DNA of 64,000 nucleotides from Algoriphagus faecimaris (GTDB taxonomy: Bacteria; Bacteroidota; Bacteroidia; Cytophagales; Cyclobacteriaceae), in contig NZ_FNAC01000019.1 of assembly GCF_900101705.1 (NCBI RefSeq), positions 1 to 64,000 on the forward strand, read 5' to 3'. The notes under the pieces are model-generated. The model was not told where the DNA came from and made no database searches. It saw nothing but the letters and a program-made list of their open reading frames with translations. Below are positions 44,100-53,010 of this stretch, piece after piece. The stretch's first letter is position 1. Each line of letters begins with the position of its first letter. Both the position numbers and the translations under genes were made by a program.

Positions 44100-44139
44100 G
44101 TTTGAAGAACCTTTTTGATGGTGCAGTGGTTCTTCAAAC
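44100..44139. promoter_or_regulatory. 12-bp perfect inverted repeat before sodA
   Basis: Arms GTTTGAAGAACC (44100-44111) and GGTTCTTCAAAC (44128-44139) around a 16-base centre, between tadA and sodA. No T tract follows on the plus strand, so it is not an ordinary terminator. It could be a 5'-leader stem-loop, an operator or a weak terminator. Confidence 0.55.
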
Positions 44140-44190
44140 AGCTGATTTGAGCAATTTTAATTCATGTTTAACTATAAATTTTAAAACAAT

Positions 44191-44802
44191 ATGTCTTTTG
44201 AACTCCCATCCTTACCCTATGCATTCAATGCACTCGAACCACACATTGACGCGCGCACTATGGAAATCCACCATGGCAAGCATCACAATGGGTATGTAAC
44301 TAACCTTAATAATGCAGTGGCTGGAACTGATCTAGAAGGAAAGTCTCTAGAAGAATTGATGACTGTCGCAGGATCCAATGTAGCCGTGAGAAATAATGGT
44401 GGTGGTCACTACAATCACAGCCTATTCTGGTCCATCCTATCTCCAAATGGAGGAGGTCAGCCTACAGGCGAGTTGGCCAACGCGATCACGGATAAGTTCG
44501 CCAATCTAGATAATTTCAAAGACGTTTTTAATAAAGCTGCCGCTACACGATTTGGATCAGGTTGGGCTTGGTTGATTTTGACTACAGCGGACAAATTGGA
44601 AGTAGTTTCTACTCCTAATCAAGACAATCCACTAATGGATGTAGCTGAGATCAAAGGTACTCCGATCATCGGACTGGATGTGTGGGAGCATGCTTACTAC
44701 CTCAACTATCAAAACAGAAGACCGGATTACATTTCCGCATTCTGGAATGTGATCAACTGGGAAGAGGCAAATAAGAGATACTTGACTGCTTTAAAGAAAT
44801 AA
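44191..44802 (+). CDS. sodA: superoxide dismutase, Mn-type by sequence
   Basis: A 203-residue dismutase that converts superoxide to O2 and H2O2. Metal ligands are His27 ([10 protein letters not shown]), His76 ([10 protein letters not shown]), Asp163 and His167 ([10 protein letters not shown]). Gln143 in [10 protein letters not shown] together with Gly71/72 in the first domain is the Mn-specific arrangement, as in E. coli SodA; cambialistic use of Fe is possible. No signal peptide, so cytoplasmic. A terminator follows. Confidence 0.96.
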   Translation: MSFELPSLPYAFNALEPHIDARTMEIHHGKHHNGYVTNLNNAVAGTDLEGKSLEELMTVAGSNVAVRNNGGGHYNHSLFWSILSPNGGGQPTGELANAITDKFANLDNFKDVFNKAAATRFGSGWAWLILTTADKLEVVSTPNQDNPLMDVAEIKGTPIIGLDVWEHAYYLNYQNRRPDYISAFWNVINWEEANKRYLTALKK

Positions 44803-44821
44803 TTCATCAATAAGTAAAATG

Positions 44822-44854
44822 AAAGCTCCTTGGAATAATTCTGAGGAGCTTTTT
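44822..44854 (+). terminator. rho-independent terminator of sodA
   Basis: 9-bp stem AAAGCTCCT/AGGAGCTTT (44822-44830 with 44844-44852), 13-base loop, then T residues, 20 bases after the stop. Confidence 0.85.
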
Positions 44855-45011
44855 GGTTTTTTGCAGGAATAAAATGTCAATTCAGACAAAAATAGGGATA
44901 GCTTGGTGCAAAGAGCTTTTTCATAGTAAGATTAGATTTACTCTTTCTCATATCGATGCGTCTCCTGAAAAAAATTTCTAATTTGGCATTTAATTAATCC
45001 TTTCTAGCAAA

Positions 45012-46061
45012 ATGACCTTATTACTTATATATCTTTTTATTGCTCTAGTTTCCTCATTTTTATGCTCGATTATGGAGGCCGTTTTACTTTCGACTCCCAT
45101 TTCATACCTTAGGTCTCAATCTGCTAAAGGCAATAAAAAGGCGGATATCATGATCGAAATGAAAAAGGATATCGATCGTCCTTTATCTGCCATTTTATCA
45201 CTCAACACAGTAGCTCATACAGTGGGTGCTGCAGGAGTAGGAGCTCAAGCTACAGTGGTCTTTGGTGAGGCTTACTTTGGAGTTGTATCTGCAGTTTTGA
45301 CCTTATTAATTTTAGTAGTTACAGAGATTATTCCTAAGACACTCGGAGCAAATTATGCAAAGGAGCTTCTCGGAATTGCAAGTGCCTTGATCAGAGCCAC
45401 CGTATTTATTACTTATCCATTAGTATTAATTTCATCTGTTCTTACTAAAGCATTGAGCAGAAGTAAAAAGGAATTGACAACGAGCAGAGATGAAATTTCA
45501 GTTTTGGCGAGTATAGGCATGGAGGAAGGTATTTTTGCAGAGAAGGAAAATAAAATTATCCAAAATCTTATCAAACTGAAGAGTTTTAGAATTTCGGAGA
45601 TCATGACGCCAAGGATAGTAGTGGTCTTGGCAAATGAAGAAATGGAGCTTCAAGAATTCTTGAAAAATAAGGAATTTTTACACTTTTCTAGGATTCCGGT
45701 TTACCGTGACAATAGAGATAATATTACCGGTTATGTTTTTAGAGAACTCGTTTTTGAAAAACTAGCTGAAGATCAGTTTGATCTAAAACTAAAGGATATT
45801 AAACGTGAAATATTAACCTTTCCTGAGGAAACCACCCTTCTGAATGCTTGGGACTTGATGATTCAGAGAAAAGAGCATATTTCTATAGTAGTGGACAAAT
45901 ATGGAGGAATGGATGGTATCGCCACACTAGAAGATATTATTGAAACACTTTTGGGATTTGAAATCTTGGACGAAAAAGATCAGATAGAAGACATGCAAAA
46001 GTATGCCCTAGATCGCTGGAAAACCAAGCAAAAGAAGTATGAGCTTCTAAAGGAAAAATAA
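45012..46061 (+). CDS. CNNM/CBS-domain membrane protein (TlyC/CorC family)
   Basis: A 349-residue protein with an N-terminal CNNM/DUF21 transmembrane domain (about 1-150: FLCSIMEAVLLSTP and VTEIIPKTLGANYA) and two CBS domains (about 190-320: SEIMTPRIVVVLANEE and HISIVVDKYGGMDGIATLEDIIETLLG). The C-terminal CorC/HlyC domain of longer members is absent. CNNM proteins are Mg2+ exporters or regulators; the hemolysin label is historical. It appears monocistronic. Confidence 0.9.
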   Translation: MTLLLIYLFIALVSSFLCSIMEAVLLSTPISYLRSQSAKGNKKADIMIEMKKDIDRPLSAILSLNTVAHTVGAAGVGAQATVVFGEAYFGVVSAVLTLLILVVTEIIPKTLGANYAKELLGIASALIRATVFITYPLVLISSVLTKALSRSKKELTTSRDEISVLASIGMEEGIFAEKENKIIQNLIKLKSFRISEIMTPRIVVVLANEEMELQEFLKNKEFLHFSRIPVYRDNRDNITGYVFRELVFEKLAEDQFDLKLKDIKREILTFPEETTLLNAWDLMIQRKEHISIVVDKYGGMDGIATLEDIIETLLGFEILDEKDQIEDMQKYALDRWKTKQKKYELLKEK

Positions 46062-46135
46062 TATTTGGGGACTTTTGTCTAGTTTCTTGATGGGACTAGA
46101 ATAAGCTCTAATTTTAAGCACTTAATCTCAACCTT

Positions 46136-47797
46136 ATGACCGACTTTACAAAGTACAAAGTACCCTATGAATTAGCTGATGCTTATGCTAAGCGAGTAGC
46201 CTATTTCTCCATGGAGTTTGCTATCCATCAGCCATTAAAAATATATTCTGGAGGATTGGGTTTCCTATCCGGTTCGCACCTGCGTAGTGCTTATGAGCTA
46301 AAACAAAACTTGATTGGTATCGGGATTTTGTGGAAATACGGTTATTACGATCAGACCCGAAATCAGGATCAAACGCTCAAGCCGGAGTGGTATGAAAAAA
46401 CGTACAGCTTTCTGCAGGATACCGGAATCAAATTCCAAATTATTGTCCATGACAATCCCGTTTGGGTCAAGGCTTGGTATCTTGCCCCCGAGACCTTTCA
46501 GTCTGCCCCGCTTTTTCTTTTGAGTACAGACCTTCCCGAGAATGACTACCTCAGTCAGACCATTTCCCATAAGCTTTACGATGCAGACACAGCTGCTAAA
46601 ATCGCCCAATGCATGCTATTGGGTTTGGGTGGTGCCAAGCTATTAGACATTCTCAAGTTTAACCCTGATGTCTACCATCTCAATGAGGCCCATGGTGTTA
46701 GTGCTGTATTTCATCTGATGCAAAAATTCGGAAGCAAAGAGGCAGTCCAAAATCGATTGGTATTCACTACCCATACGCCCGAGGAAGCAGGAAATGAAAA
46801 ACATGATTTTCATCTCTTAAATAAAATGAGCTTTTTCAATGGAATTCCGATGGATGAGGTCAAGAGACTTACAGGAATGGATGGAGATATATTTAACCAT
46901 AGTTTGGCTGCGCTGCGTTTTGCACGGAAGGCCAATGGTGTCAGCAAGCTTCATGGTGAAGTGAGCCGGGAGATGTGGAAAAACTATTCTGATATTCCTG
47001 AAATCACCCACATCACCAACTCCCAAAACTTCAGCTATTGGGCAGATAAGCAGCTCTATCGCTTCATGGAAAATGAAGATGATTCTGGCTTTTTAGACAG
47101 AAAAAGACATCTGAAAAAGCGTGCTTTTGAGCTGGTGGCAGATCAGACAGGAAAGCTCCTAGATCCTGATGTATTGACTATAGTCTGGGCAAGGAGGTTT
47201 GCAGCTTACAAACGTGCAGATCTGATTACCCGGGATTTGCGCCGATTCGATGCCCTGATGAGAAATACCAAGTTTCCGGTGCAGATTATTTGGGCAGGTA
47301 AGCCCTACCCTATGGATTATGGAGCTATTTCCGTATTCAATCAGCTGGTTCACCTAAGCAAAAGCTATCCCAATGTCGCGGTTTGTGTAGGTTATGAGTT
47401 GACACTTAGCAAGCGACTTAAGCAGGCTTCTGATATCTGGCTTAATAATCCACGTGTGCCTAGAGAGGCTTCTGGCACCTCCGGAATGACCGCCTCGATG
47501 AACGGATCGGTCAACTTTTCAACCTACGATGGTTGGATCTGTGAATTTGCAGATCATGGAAAAAACAGTTTCATCGTTCCCCCAGCCAACTATGCTTCTA
47601 TGAGTGTACAGGATACGGACGAATACGACATGAATAAGCTATTTGAGATATTGGAAAATGAAATCCTCCCTACCTACTACGAGCGACCTAAGGACTGGAG
47701 AAATATGCTTTATAAAGGGATGAGGGAAGTGAATGGCTTCTTCGAAAGTAATCGGATGGCCGCAGAGTATTACCAGCTCATGTACGATCCAAAATAA
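46136..47797 (+). CDS. glgP: short GT35 alpha-glucan phosphorylase homologue with the PLP-Lys replaced by Thr
   Basis: A 553-residue relative of alpha-glucan phosphorylases of the short type (TIGR02094-like): AYFSMEFAIHQPLKIYSGGLGFL (about 22-44), VYHLNEAHGVSAVFHLM (about 180-196), VFTTHTPEEAGNEKHDF, ARRFAAYKRADLITRDL. The PLP-lysine region reads EASGTSGMTASMNGSVNF, where the lysine of the usual GxxxMK pattern is Thr452 (codon 47489-47491). Without the Schiff-base lysine, PLP-dependent phosphorolysis should fail. The protein may be a different glucosyltransferase, a regulator or a binding protein. I do not know how common this replacement is among Bacteroidota homologues. A terminator follows directly. 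Confidence 0.85.
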   Translation: MTDFTKYKVPYELADAYAKRVAYFSMEFAIHQPLKIYSGGLGFLSGSHLRSAYELKQNLIGIGILWKYGYYDQTRNQDQTLKPEWYEKTYSFLQDTGIKFQIIVHDNPVWVKAWYLAPETFQSAPLFLLSTDLPENDYLSQTISHKLYDADTAAKIAQCMLLGLGGAKLLDILKFNPDVYHLNEAHGVSAVFHLMQKFGSKEAVQNRLVFTTHTPEEAGNEKHDFHLLNKMSFFNGIPMDEVKRLTGMDGDIFNHSLAALRFARKANGVSKLHGEVSREMWKNYSDIPEITHITNSQNFSYWADKQLYRFMENEDDSGFLDRKRHLKKRAFELVADQTGKLLDPDVLTIVWARRFAAYKRADLITRDLRRFDALMRNTKFPVQIIWAGKPYPMDYGAISVFNQLVHLSKSYPNVAVCVGYELTLSKRLKQASDIWLNNPRVPREASGTSGMTASMNGSVNFSTYDGWICEFADHGKNSFIVPPANYASMSVQDTDEYDMNKLFEILENEILPTYYERPKDWRNMLYKGMREVNGFFESNRMAAEYYQLMYDPK

Positions 47798-47816
47798 GCA
47801 CCGCTTATCATACTTT

Positions 47817-47857
47817 TAAAGGCTCAAATCGGAATTTCCGCTTTGAGCCTTTATTTT
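47817..47857 (+). terminator. rho-independent terminator of the GT35 gene
   Basis: 12-bp stem TAAAGGCTCAAA/TTTGAGCCTTTA (47817-47828 with 47842-47853), with CGG/CCG pairing inside the loop, then TTTT. Confidence 0.88.
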
Positions 47858-47876
47858 GTTCTTCAATTCGACTCTT

Positions 47877-49664
47877 ATGAAAAAACTGTTATTCCTTGCC
47901 TTTGCCTTTTCAAGCCTTCAGACTTTTGCTCAGGATTTTATGCCTCCATTGATTTCATGGGAGGGGAAATCAGCAGCTTTGATGGCCAATGGTGAGAATC
48001 CTTGGATTACACCCGGAGAACGAGACAACTTGATGACTTCGCCTAGCTATGAGGAGACAGTGCTTTGGCTTCGTAAACTTGCCGACTCCTCTCCGCTTAT
48101 TCACATGCGATCCCTAGGTAAAAGTGAGCAGGGAAGGGATATTTGGTTGATCATCGCTTCAGAAGGAGCTGAATTTGAAGCAGAAAAGATAAAAAATGCC
48201 GATAAGCCTGTCCTATTCTTTCATGGGGGGATTCATGCCGGTGAAATTGACGGGAAAGATGCCGGGATGATGCTGCTGAGAGATATTGTGCATGGTAGCA
48301 AAAAAGACTTGCTTAGTCAGTCAACCCTGCTTTTCATACCCATTCTGAATGTGGATGGACATGAGCGGAGAAGTGAATACGGGCGTGTCAATCAGCGAGG
48401 CCCTCGAGAAATGGGCTGGCGAACCAATGCACAGAATTTGAATCTCAACCGAGACTATACCAAGCTCGAAACTGCCGGCGTTCGTGCAGTGGTGGAAGTG
48501 ATCAATGCCTATGATCCCGATTTGTATGTGGATGTGCACGTGACTGATGGCGCCGATTATCAATATGACATTACCTACGGCTATGTCAAAACGGGTGGGT
48601 ATTCTCCGGCGATAAGTGCCTTTTTATCGGAAAAATTCCAACCCGAGGTGGATCAGGCGCTGAATGATTGGGGACATATTCCGGGTCCGCTACTCTTTGC
48701 TGCCAACGGACAGGATTTTTCCGAAGGAAACGTGGCATTTTCCTTTAGTCCAAGATTTTCTCATACCTATGGTGATGCGCGTCATTTGCCGTCAATATTG
48801 ATCGAAAATCATTCTCTCAAGCCATTCAGACAGCGGGTTTTGGGGACCTATGTGTTTTTGGAGCAAGCGATCAAAAGCATAGGGAGGCATTATTCAGCAG
48901 TAAAAGCGGCGGTAGAAGCAGACCAAAATCAAGCTAAAGACGAATTGGTTGTTAAGTTTGGCTTCAGGGAAAATCCTGCAGATACCATGGAGTTTCTGGG
49001 GATAGCCTCCGAAAAGCTTAAATCGGAACTTACGGGTAGGGAATACATTCAGTGGAAAGGCAAACCTATTACACAGCAGGTCCCTAGCTTGTTGATGGAC
49101 AGACCTGTACAGCAAGTGAGTACGCCGGAGGCTTATTTTGTCCCGGCAGAATGGACTGAAGTGATCCAAAAGCTCCGACAGCATGGATTAAACATGGAGA
49201 CCTTAGAATCTTCTCTTGAGATCGAACTAGAGTTTGATTTTTTGACTGAATATAAGCTCTCCAACAGTCCGCTTGAGGGAAAAATTCGATTTCAGTCATT
49301 CGTAACCAAACCGATAACCCGAAAAATTACCTTGTCCCCAGGATCGGTCAAGATCCCGGTGGATCAAAATTTGGGAGAATTGGCTAGTATTCTCCTCGAA
49401 CCCGAATCAGTGGATAGTTTTTTCCAGTGGGGTTATTTTATGTCCGTTCTTTCTCAAACAGAATACATGGAAACTTATATCATGGAGCCCATGATGAAGG
49501 AGTTATTGAATAAGGATGCCGTATTGAAGGCTGAATTTGAGCGAGCTAAAGAGGCCAATCCTGATTGGGCAAACTCCCCGAGAAGTATCTATCGTTGGTT
49601 TTATGAGCGTACTCCATACTTTGATCAAAACTGGAAGGTAATTCCTGTAGGCAAACTTCGATAA
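47877..49664 (+). CDS. exported M14-family zinc carboxypeptidase-like protein
   Basis: A 595-residue protein with a signal peptide (KKLLFLAFAFSSLQTFAQ), a peptidase M14 domain and a beta-rich C-terminal region (about 470-595). Zinc ligands appear as HAGEIDG (HxxE) and a later DVHVTDG (His). The N-terminal ERDNLMTSPSYEETVLWLRKL and NLNLNRDYTK segments fit this family. It would cleave peptide C-terminal residues or a peptidoglycan cross-link. The ATG at 47877 is chosen over a TTG at 47856, which would overlap the terminator. Confidence 0.9.
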   Translation: MKKLLFLAFAFSSLQTFAQDFMPPLISWEGKSAALMANGENPWITPGERDNLMTSPSYEETVLWLRKLADSSPLIHMRSLGKSEQGRDIWLIIASEGAEFEAEKIKNADKPVLFFHGGIHAGEIDGKDAGMMLLRDIVHGSKKDLLSQSTLLFIPILNVDGHERRSEYGRVNQRGPREMGWRTNAQNLNLNRDYTKLETAGVRAVVEVINAYDPDLYVDVHVTDGADYQYDITYGYVKTGGYSPAISAFLSEKFQPEVDQALNDWGHIPGPLLFAANGQDFSEGNVAFSFSPRFSHTYGDARHLPSILIENHSLKPFRQRVLGTYVFLEQAIKSIGRHYSAVKAAVEADQNQAKDELVVKFGFRENPADTMEFLGIASEKLKSELTGREYIQWKGKPITQQVPSLLMDRPVQQVSTPEAYFVPAEWTEVIQKLRQHGLNMETLESSLEIELEFDFLTEYKLSNSPLEGKIRFQSFVTKPITRKITLSPGSVKIPVDQNLGELASILLEPESVDSFFQWGYFMSVLSQTEYMETYIMEPMMKELLNKDAVLKAEFERAKEANPDWANSPRSIYRWFYERTPYFDQNWKVIPVGKLR

Positions 49665-49671
49665 GGAAATA

Positions 49672-50058
49672 ATGAAAATTGAGCATATAGCCCTTTGGGT
49701 CAAAAATCTGGAATCGATGAAGGAGTTTTACTGCACTCATTTTGGTTTTGAGGCAGGAGAAAAATACCAAAACCCTGCTAAAGGATTTTCTTCCTATTTT
49801 TTGAGTCAAACCGATGGCCCTAGGATGGAATTAATGCATCGCAATGATATCACGGTGTATTTTGGTGAGCGTGGTGAGAAAATGGGCTTGGCACATTTTG
49901 CGATCAGTTTGGGCTCTCAGGAAGAGGTAGATCGCATTACGGCTAATTTTGAGCAAGCGGGTATTCCTGTAATTGGTCAGCCCCGACTGACAGGAGATGG
50001 CTATTATGAAAGTGTAATCGAAGATCCCGAAGGCAATTGGATCGAATTGACGGTTTGA
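49672..50058 (+). CDS. VOC superfamily (glyoxalase/bleomycin-resistance-like) protein
   Basis: A 128-residue metal-dependent domain with the two beta-alpha-beta-beta-beta modules of the vicinal-oxygen-chelate fold: IEHIALWVKNLESMKEFYCTHFGF at the start and FAISLGSQEEVDRITANFEQAG later, ending VIEDPEGNWIELTV. Candidate metal ligands are His5, Glu53, His74 and Glu125, the usual HxxE-type quartet. The reaction cannot be assigned. It follows the M14 gene by 7 bases and converges with the YceI gene, one base apart. Confidence 0.88.
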   Translation: MKIEHIALWVKNLESMKEFYCTHFGFEAGEKYQNPAKGFSSYFLSQTDGPRMELMHRNDITVYFGERGEKMGLAHFAISLGSQEEVDRITANFEQAGIPVIGQPRLTGDGYYESVIEDPEGNWIELTV

Positions 50059-50059
50059 C

Positions 50060-50653
50060 TTAAATTTCTTCCAAGACTAAGCCGAATCGGACGCTGATTT
50101 CATTTTGGACTTTGACCGTGCCGAGAAACTTCACCGGTGGATCTATTTGAAAATCGCTAAAAGTTACGGTTTGAGACCCTAGAAGTCGGGTTTTGCCGTT
50201 TTTTTCAAACTTTAAATCACAAGAAATCGGAAATCGGCGGCAGACACCTGCCAAGGTGATTTCCACATTTCCATTGAGGCTTTCTTGTGGGGTATTGGGA
50301 TTTTTTCGAATTAAATCCAAAAAGCGCACTCTTATCTGCGGATGTTCTTCAGCCTTGACGGTCTGATGAAAATCCTTGGTCATTATGCGATTAAAGCAAT
50401 CGAAGTTTTCTGAAGAAAGAACAATCTCTCCAGACCAAACTGCATGATTTTTTTCAGGGAAAAGCACTTCAGTTAAAATGTCATTTCCACTGTAGTTAAA
50501 CGATTGGCATTCAAAACTATTGATATTGGTTTTTCCTAAAATCTCCACCACACTCTTGTCAGACACCAGCCATTGGCTTTCTTTTTTGTCGGCAGGAATA
50601 GACCCGATGAGGATCATTGCAAAAACTGTCCAACTCATTGCTAGCGTTTTCAT
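50060..50653 (-). CDS. YceI-family periplasmic protein
   Basis: A 197-residue exported protein with a signal peptide (KTLAMSWTVFAMILIGSIPA) and a YceI beta-barrel, which in homologues binds polyisoprenoid lipids. Strand motifs HPQIRVRFLDLIRKNP and VTFSDFQIDPPVKFLGTVKVQNEISVRFGLVL fit the family. It is divergent from the first YceI of the cluster and lies downstream of the porin-like gene, but a terminator stands between them, so it may have its own promoter or be read through. Confidence 0.85.
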   Translation of the reverse strand: MKTLAMSWTVFAMILIGSIPADKKESQWLVSDKSVVEILGKTNINSFECQSFNYSGNDILTEVLFPEKNHAVWSGEIVLSSENFDCFNRIMTKDFHQTVKAEEHPQIRVRFLDLIRKNPNTPQESLNGNVEITLAGVCRRFPISCDLKFEKNGKTRLLGSQTVTFSDFQIDPPVKFLGTVKVQNEISVRFGLVLEEI

Positions 50654-50664
50654 GATTATGGATT

Positions 50665-50694
50665 TTAAAAAAATGCCAGCCTTAGGGGCCGGCC
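50665..50694 (-). terminator. terminator/attenuator between porin-like and second YceI gene
   Basis: On the minus strand a stem of 6 pairs and one mismatch (plus-strand GCCAGCC at 50675-50681 with GGCCGGC at 50687-50693) is followed by seven U (plus-strand A at 50667-50673). It lies 31 bases after the porin-like stop and 12 bases before the next ATG. Confidence 0.7.
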
Positions 50695-50724
50695 TTTAAG
50701 TTAGGAATAATTATTTTTCTTTGA

Positions 50725-51999
50725 TTAGAAACTGATTGCAGCTTCTATATTGATGCCGCTAAATTCACCGCCATTAAACTTGTTGTCTGCGGCAAAACCT
50801 GACTTGTACTGCTGATTGACATACTCTAGTTTGACTAGCACATTGTTTGTCATAAACCAGCCCCCACCGATATTGGTACGGTTGATTTGAAGGTCAGGAG
50901 CACTTTCATTGGCATTGCCATTGACAGAGTTGAGACGGCCACCGATGTAGAACTGCTCAGTATTTCCGAATCGGTAGAGCGCTTCAGCTGCTAGTTGAGT
51001 GAATTGTCCGTTGCCCAATTCTTCAGAGTTACTCACGATTTCATAGATACCGAAGAACTCTAAGCCTTTGTATTTGATGAAGGGGTTAAACTGAATGGCA
51101 GACATTTGTTGAAATCTTGGGTTAAATCGACCTTCGAAGTCATTAGGATTGCCTTCAAGAGTTTGCATGATATTGTAGTATCGAGATCCAGCTCGGTCTC
51201 CACCAAAGAGCCAAGTTCCAGTAGTTCTTCCGTTATTTAGGTACCAGGAACCAGTCAATCGGAATCGCAAGTCTTCGCTTAATTGCTTATCGAAACCAAG
51301 CTTTCCGTAGAAAGAGATCTTGTTATCTGAGTTGTCGTTGATCACTACAGATTGGTTCAGCTTACCATTGGATACACCTATTACAGCAAGAAAGCCGTTG
51401 TCCTGTACAGTTACCTCACCAAATGCCTCAGTAGAGAATGAGTCCATGATGTAGTTTCCGATGAAAGGGTTGAAAATCACCCGGGCATTGTCAGATCGTC
51501 GGAAGTGTGCATCACCGTAGTTAAATTCGTCCAAACCTACAGTAATGGTGGCCTTATTCATCAGTCCTTCAAGGAATCCGGGGCGAATAAAGTCCAATTT
51601 GTCGATTTGCATGTGTCCACCTTTTACCCAAGCTTCATTATGGTGCTTGGAGGAGAGGTAAGTTCTCAAGTGTAAGCGTACTCCATCAGCCAGTTGGGTA
51701 TTAATGTTTAAGTTGGCAGTGGGTAGGTTTACATTGGATCCTAGATCGACCAGGTTGTTCAATGAATTGGAATGATTGATGGACTGGAACTGCAAGGCAA
51801 AGTCACCGCCGACAAATACTCGTACTTTGTCAAACTTTTTGTCTTCTTGCTTTGGAGTTTCGAATACGTTGAGTCCTTTTTTGTCATTTGCTCTGAAGTA
51901 CTGAAGTTCGGTTTCATTTTCTTGAGCAAAAGCTGCAGTTGAAGTCATGGCTGCTAGTACAAATGCACCTGCTTTAAGCCAGTTGGATTGCTTTTTCAT
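50725..51999 (-). CDS. porin-like outer-membrane protein
   Basis: A 424-residue exported protein: signal peptide (KKQSNWLKAGAFVLAAMTSTAAFAQ) and a long series of amphipathic strands ending ISGINIEAAISF-like with a terminal Phe, as expected of a beta-barrel. Segments such as FVGGDFALQFQSINHS and VLVKLEYVNQQYKSGF are strand-like. I do not recognise a named porin family; DcaP/phosphate-selective-type porins are a loose comparison. It lies between two YceI genes, 20 bases after the first. Confidence 0.78.
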   Translation of the reverse strand: MKKQSNWLKAGAFVLAAMTSTAAFAQENETELQYFRANDKKGLNVFETPKQEDKKFDKVRVFVGGDFALQFQSINHSNSLNNLVDLGSNVNLPTANLNINTQLADGVRLHLRTYLSSKHHNEAWVKGGHMQIDKLDFIRPGFLEGLMNKATITVGLDEFNYGDAHFRRSDNARVIFNPFIGNYIMDSFSTEAFGEVTVQDNGFLAVIGVSNGKLNQSVVINDNSDNKISFYGKLGFDKQLSEDLRFRLTGSWYLNNGRTTGTWLFGGDRAGSRYYNIMQTLEGNPNDFEGRFNPRFQQMSAIQFNPFIKYKGLEFFGIYEIVSNSEELGNGQFTQLAAEALYRFGNTEQFYIGGRLNSVNGNANESAPDLQINRTNIGGGWFMTNNVLVKLEYVNQQYKSGFAADNKFNGGEFSGINIEAAISF

Positions 52000-52019
52000 A
52001 GCGATTAGAATTTAATGGG

Positions 52020-52592
52020 TCAATTTTTTTGGGAAAATGTAGTTTGAAAGCTCACAGTGAGCTCATCACCGGTTTTGATGGTTCCAAATACTGCGGTAGG
52101 TGGTTCCAAAGAAAACTGGGTAAATGTGATCTCATGTTTGCCGTTAAATTTGATTTGATTGCCGCTGATTTGATATGGAGCGGTTAGAGTGACAAGCTGC
52201 TCGTTGCCAGAGATGGTCAGTTTTCCTTTCGCTTTTACTTCCGAGTCAGAAATACTCATGATCTCGGTTAATTGAAAGTTGATCTTTTCATGCTTGTCAG
52301 CATTCAGGGCAGCATAAGCATTCTTATCCATTGAAGATTTACCACTCTTAAGACCTTTGACGTTCACACTAAGTGAAAGCGATTGGATCTTGGAGAGTTT
52401 TCCGTTCTCAAGTGTCATTTGAGCCTGTCCGCTGATTCCTTCATTGGAGACCATGTCCCAATCGTGAATGGTGGAGGTGCCGGAAACTTTCATTTCCACA
52501 GGCCCTGTGATACTATAGGATTGTTGTGCTATAGATACTCCGTAGGAGAATAATGCAGCTAATAGGATGGGAATAATTTTGAACCTTTTCAT
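52020..52592 (-). CDS. YceI-family periplasmic protein (operon leader)
   Basis: A 190-residue exported protein with signal peptide (KRFKIIPILLAALFSYGVSIAQ) and a YceI domain: VSGTSTIHDWDMVSNEGISG, LKSGKSSMDKNAYAALNADKHEKINFQL (in outline) and FTQFSLEPPTAVFGTIKTGDELTVSF. The ATG at 52592 is chosen because it opens into the signal peptide; the longer frame to 52664 would add 24 polar residues and overlap the promoter. It is co-transcribed with the porin-like gene (20-base gap). Confidence 0.88.
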   Translation of the reverse strand: MKRFKIIPILLAALFSYGVSIAQQSYSITGPVEMKVSGTSTIHDWDMVSNEGISGQAQMTLENGKLSKIQSLSLSVNVKGLKSGKSSMDKNAYAALNADKHEKINFQLTEIMSISDSEVKAKGKLTISGNEQLVTLTAPYQISGNQIKFNGKHEITFTQFSLEPPTAVFGTIKTGDELTVSFQTTFSQKN

Positions 52593-52627
52593 TGTATTAA
52601 AGGGTTGGTTTGTTGCTTTTGATGAAT

Positions 52628-52655
52628 CAAAGGTAGATGGGGACCTCTCCCCAAA
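52628..52655 (-). promoter_or_regulatory. candidate YceI-operon promoter with a dyad operator in its spacer
   Basis: On the minus strand TTTG (52655-52652) and TACCTTTG (52635-52628) form a -33/-7 pair with 16 bases between. A perfect dyad TGGGGA-CCTC-TCCCCA (52638-52653) fills the spacer. The GC-rich 6-4-6 palindrome in AT-rich DNA suggests a repressor site. Confidence 0.5.
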
Positions 52656-52977
52656 CCTTGACAAGTATTGCCTATAAACATGACTTTTGTCACATTTTTT
52701 ATAAGAAAGAAGTTATATACCTAAAAGAGTAAATTGTAAAGTATTTGGATAAAAAGCAGAATAATGCTTTCAAAATAAATCCAAAAACCTCTTCTAATAG
52801 AATAAAATACGGTTTCTATTCAATTGTCAGCTCTAGGGAGCAGCAAAATTCACTTCTTGTCCTAGTTTTTTTACTTCTTCTGAGAAGGTAAGGCTTTTAG
52901 TAGCGCATTGCAAACCAAATTACCCGATGCTTAGTTAGATAGGCTCTGGGTTGAGCTTTTATCCGTTGATAATTTCT

Positions 52978-52985
52978 TACCTTTG
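52978..52985 (+). promoter_or_regulatory. candidate -7 promoter element of uvrA
   Basis: TACCTTTG matches TAnnTTTG, 25 bases before the uvrA ATG. A TTG at 52951-52953 is 24 bases upstream, wider than usual. No SOS-type dyad is evident. Confidence 0.42.
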
Positions 52986-53010
52986 TCCCTTTAAATTGCC
53001 CCCCAAATTT

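Larger units (their letters stand above)
52593..53010. other. divergent intergenic region between the YceI operon and uvrA
   Basis: 418 bases without a gene. It holds the YceI promoter and dyad at 52628-52655 and the uvrA -7 element at 52978-52985, described separately. The middle (about 52680-52920) is AT-rich and I see no structure in it. Confidence 0.6.

Noticed and set aside
44100-44139. hairpin as terminator of tadA
   Set aside because: No T tract follows either strand, so the stem is kept as an unassigned regulatory element.
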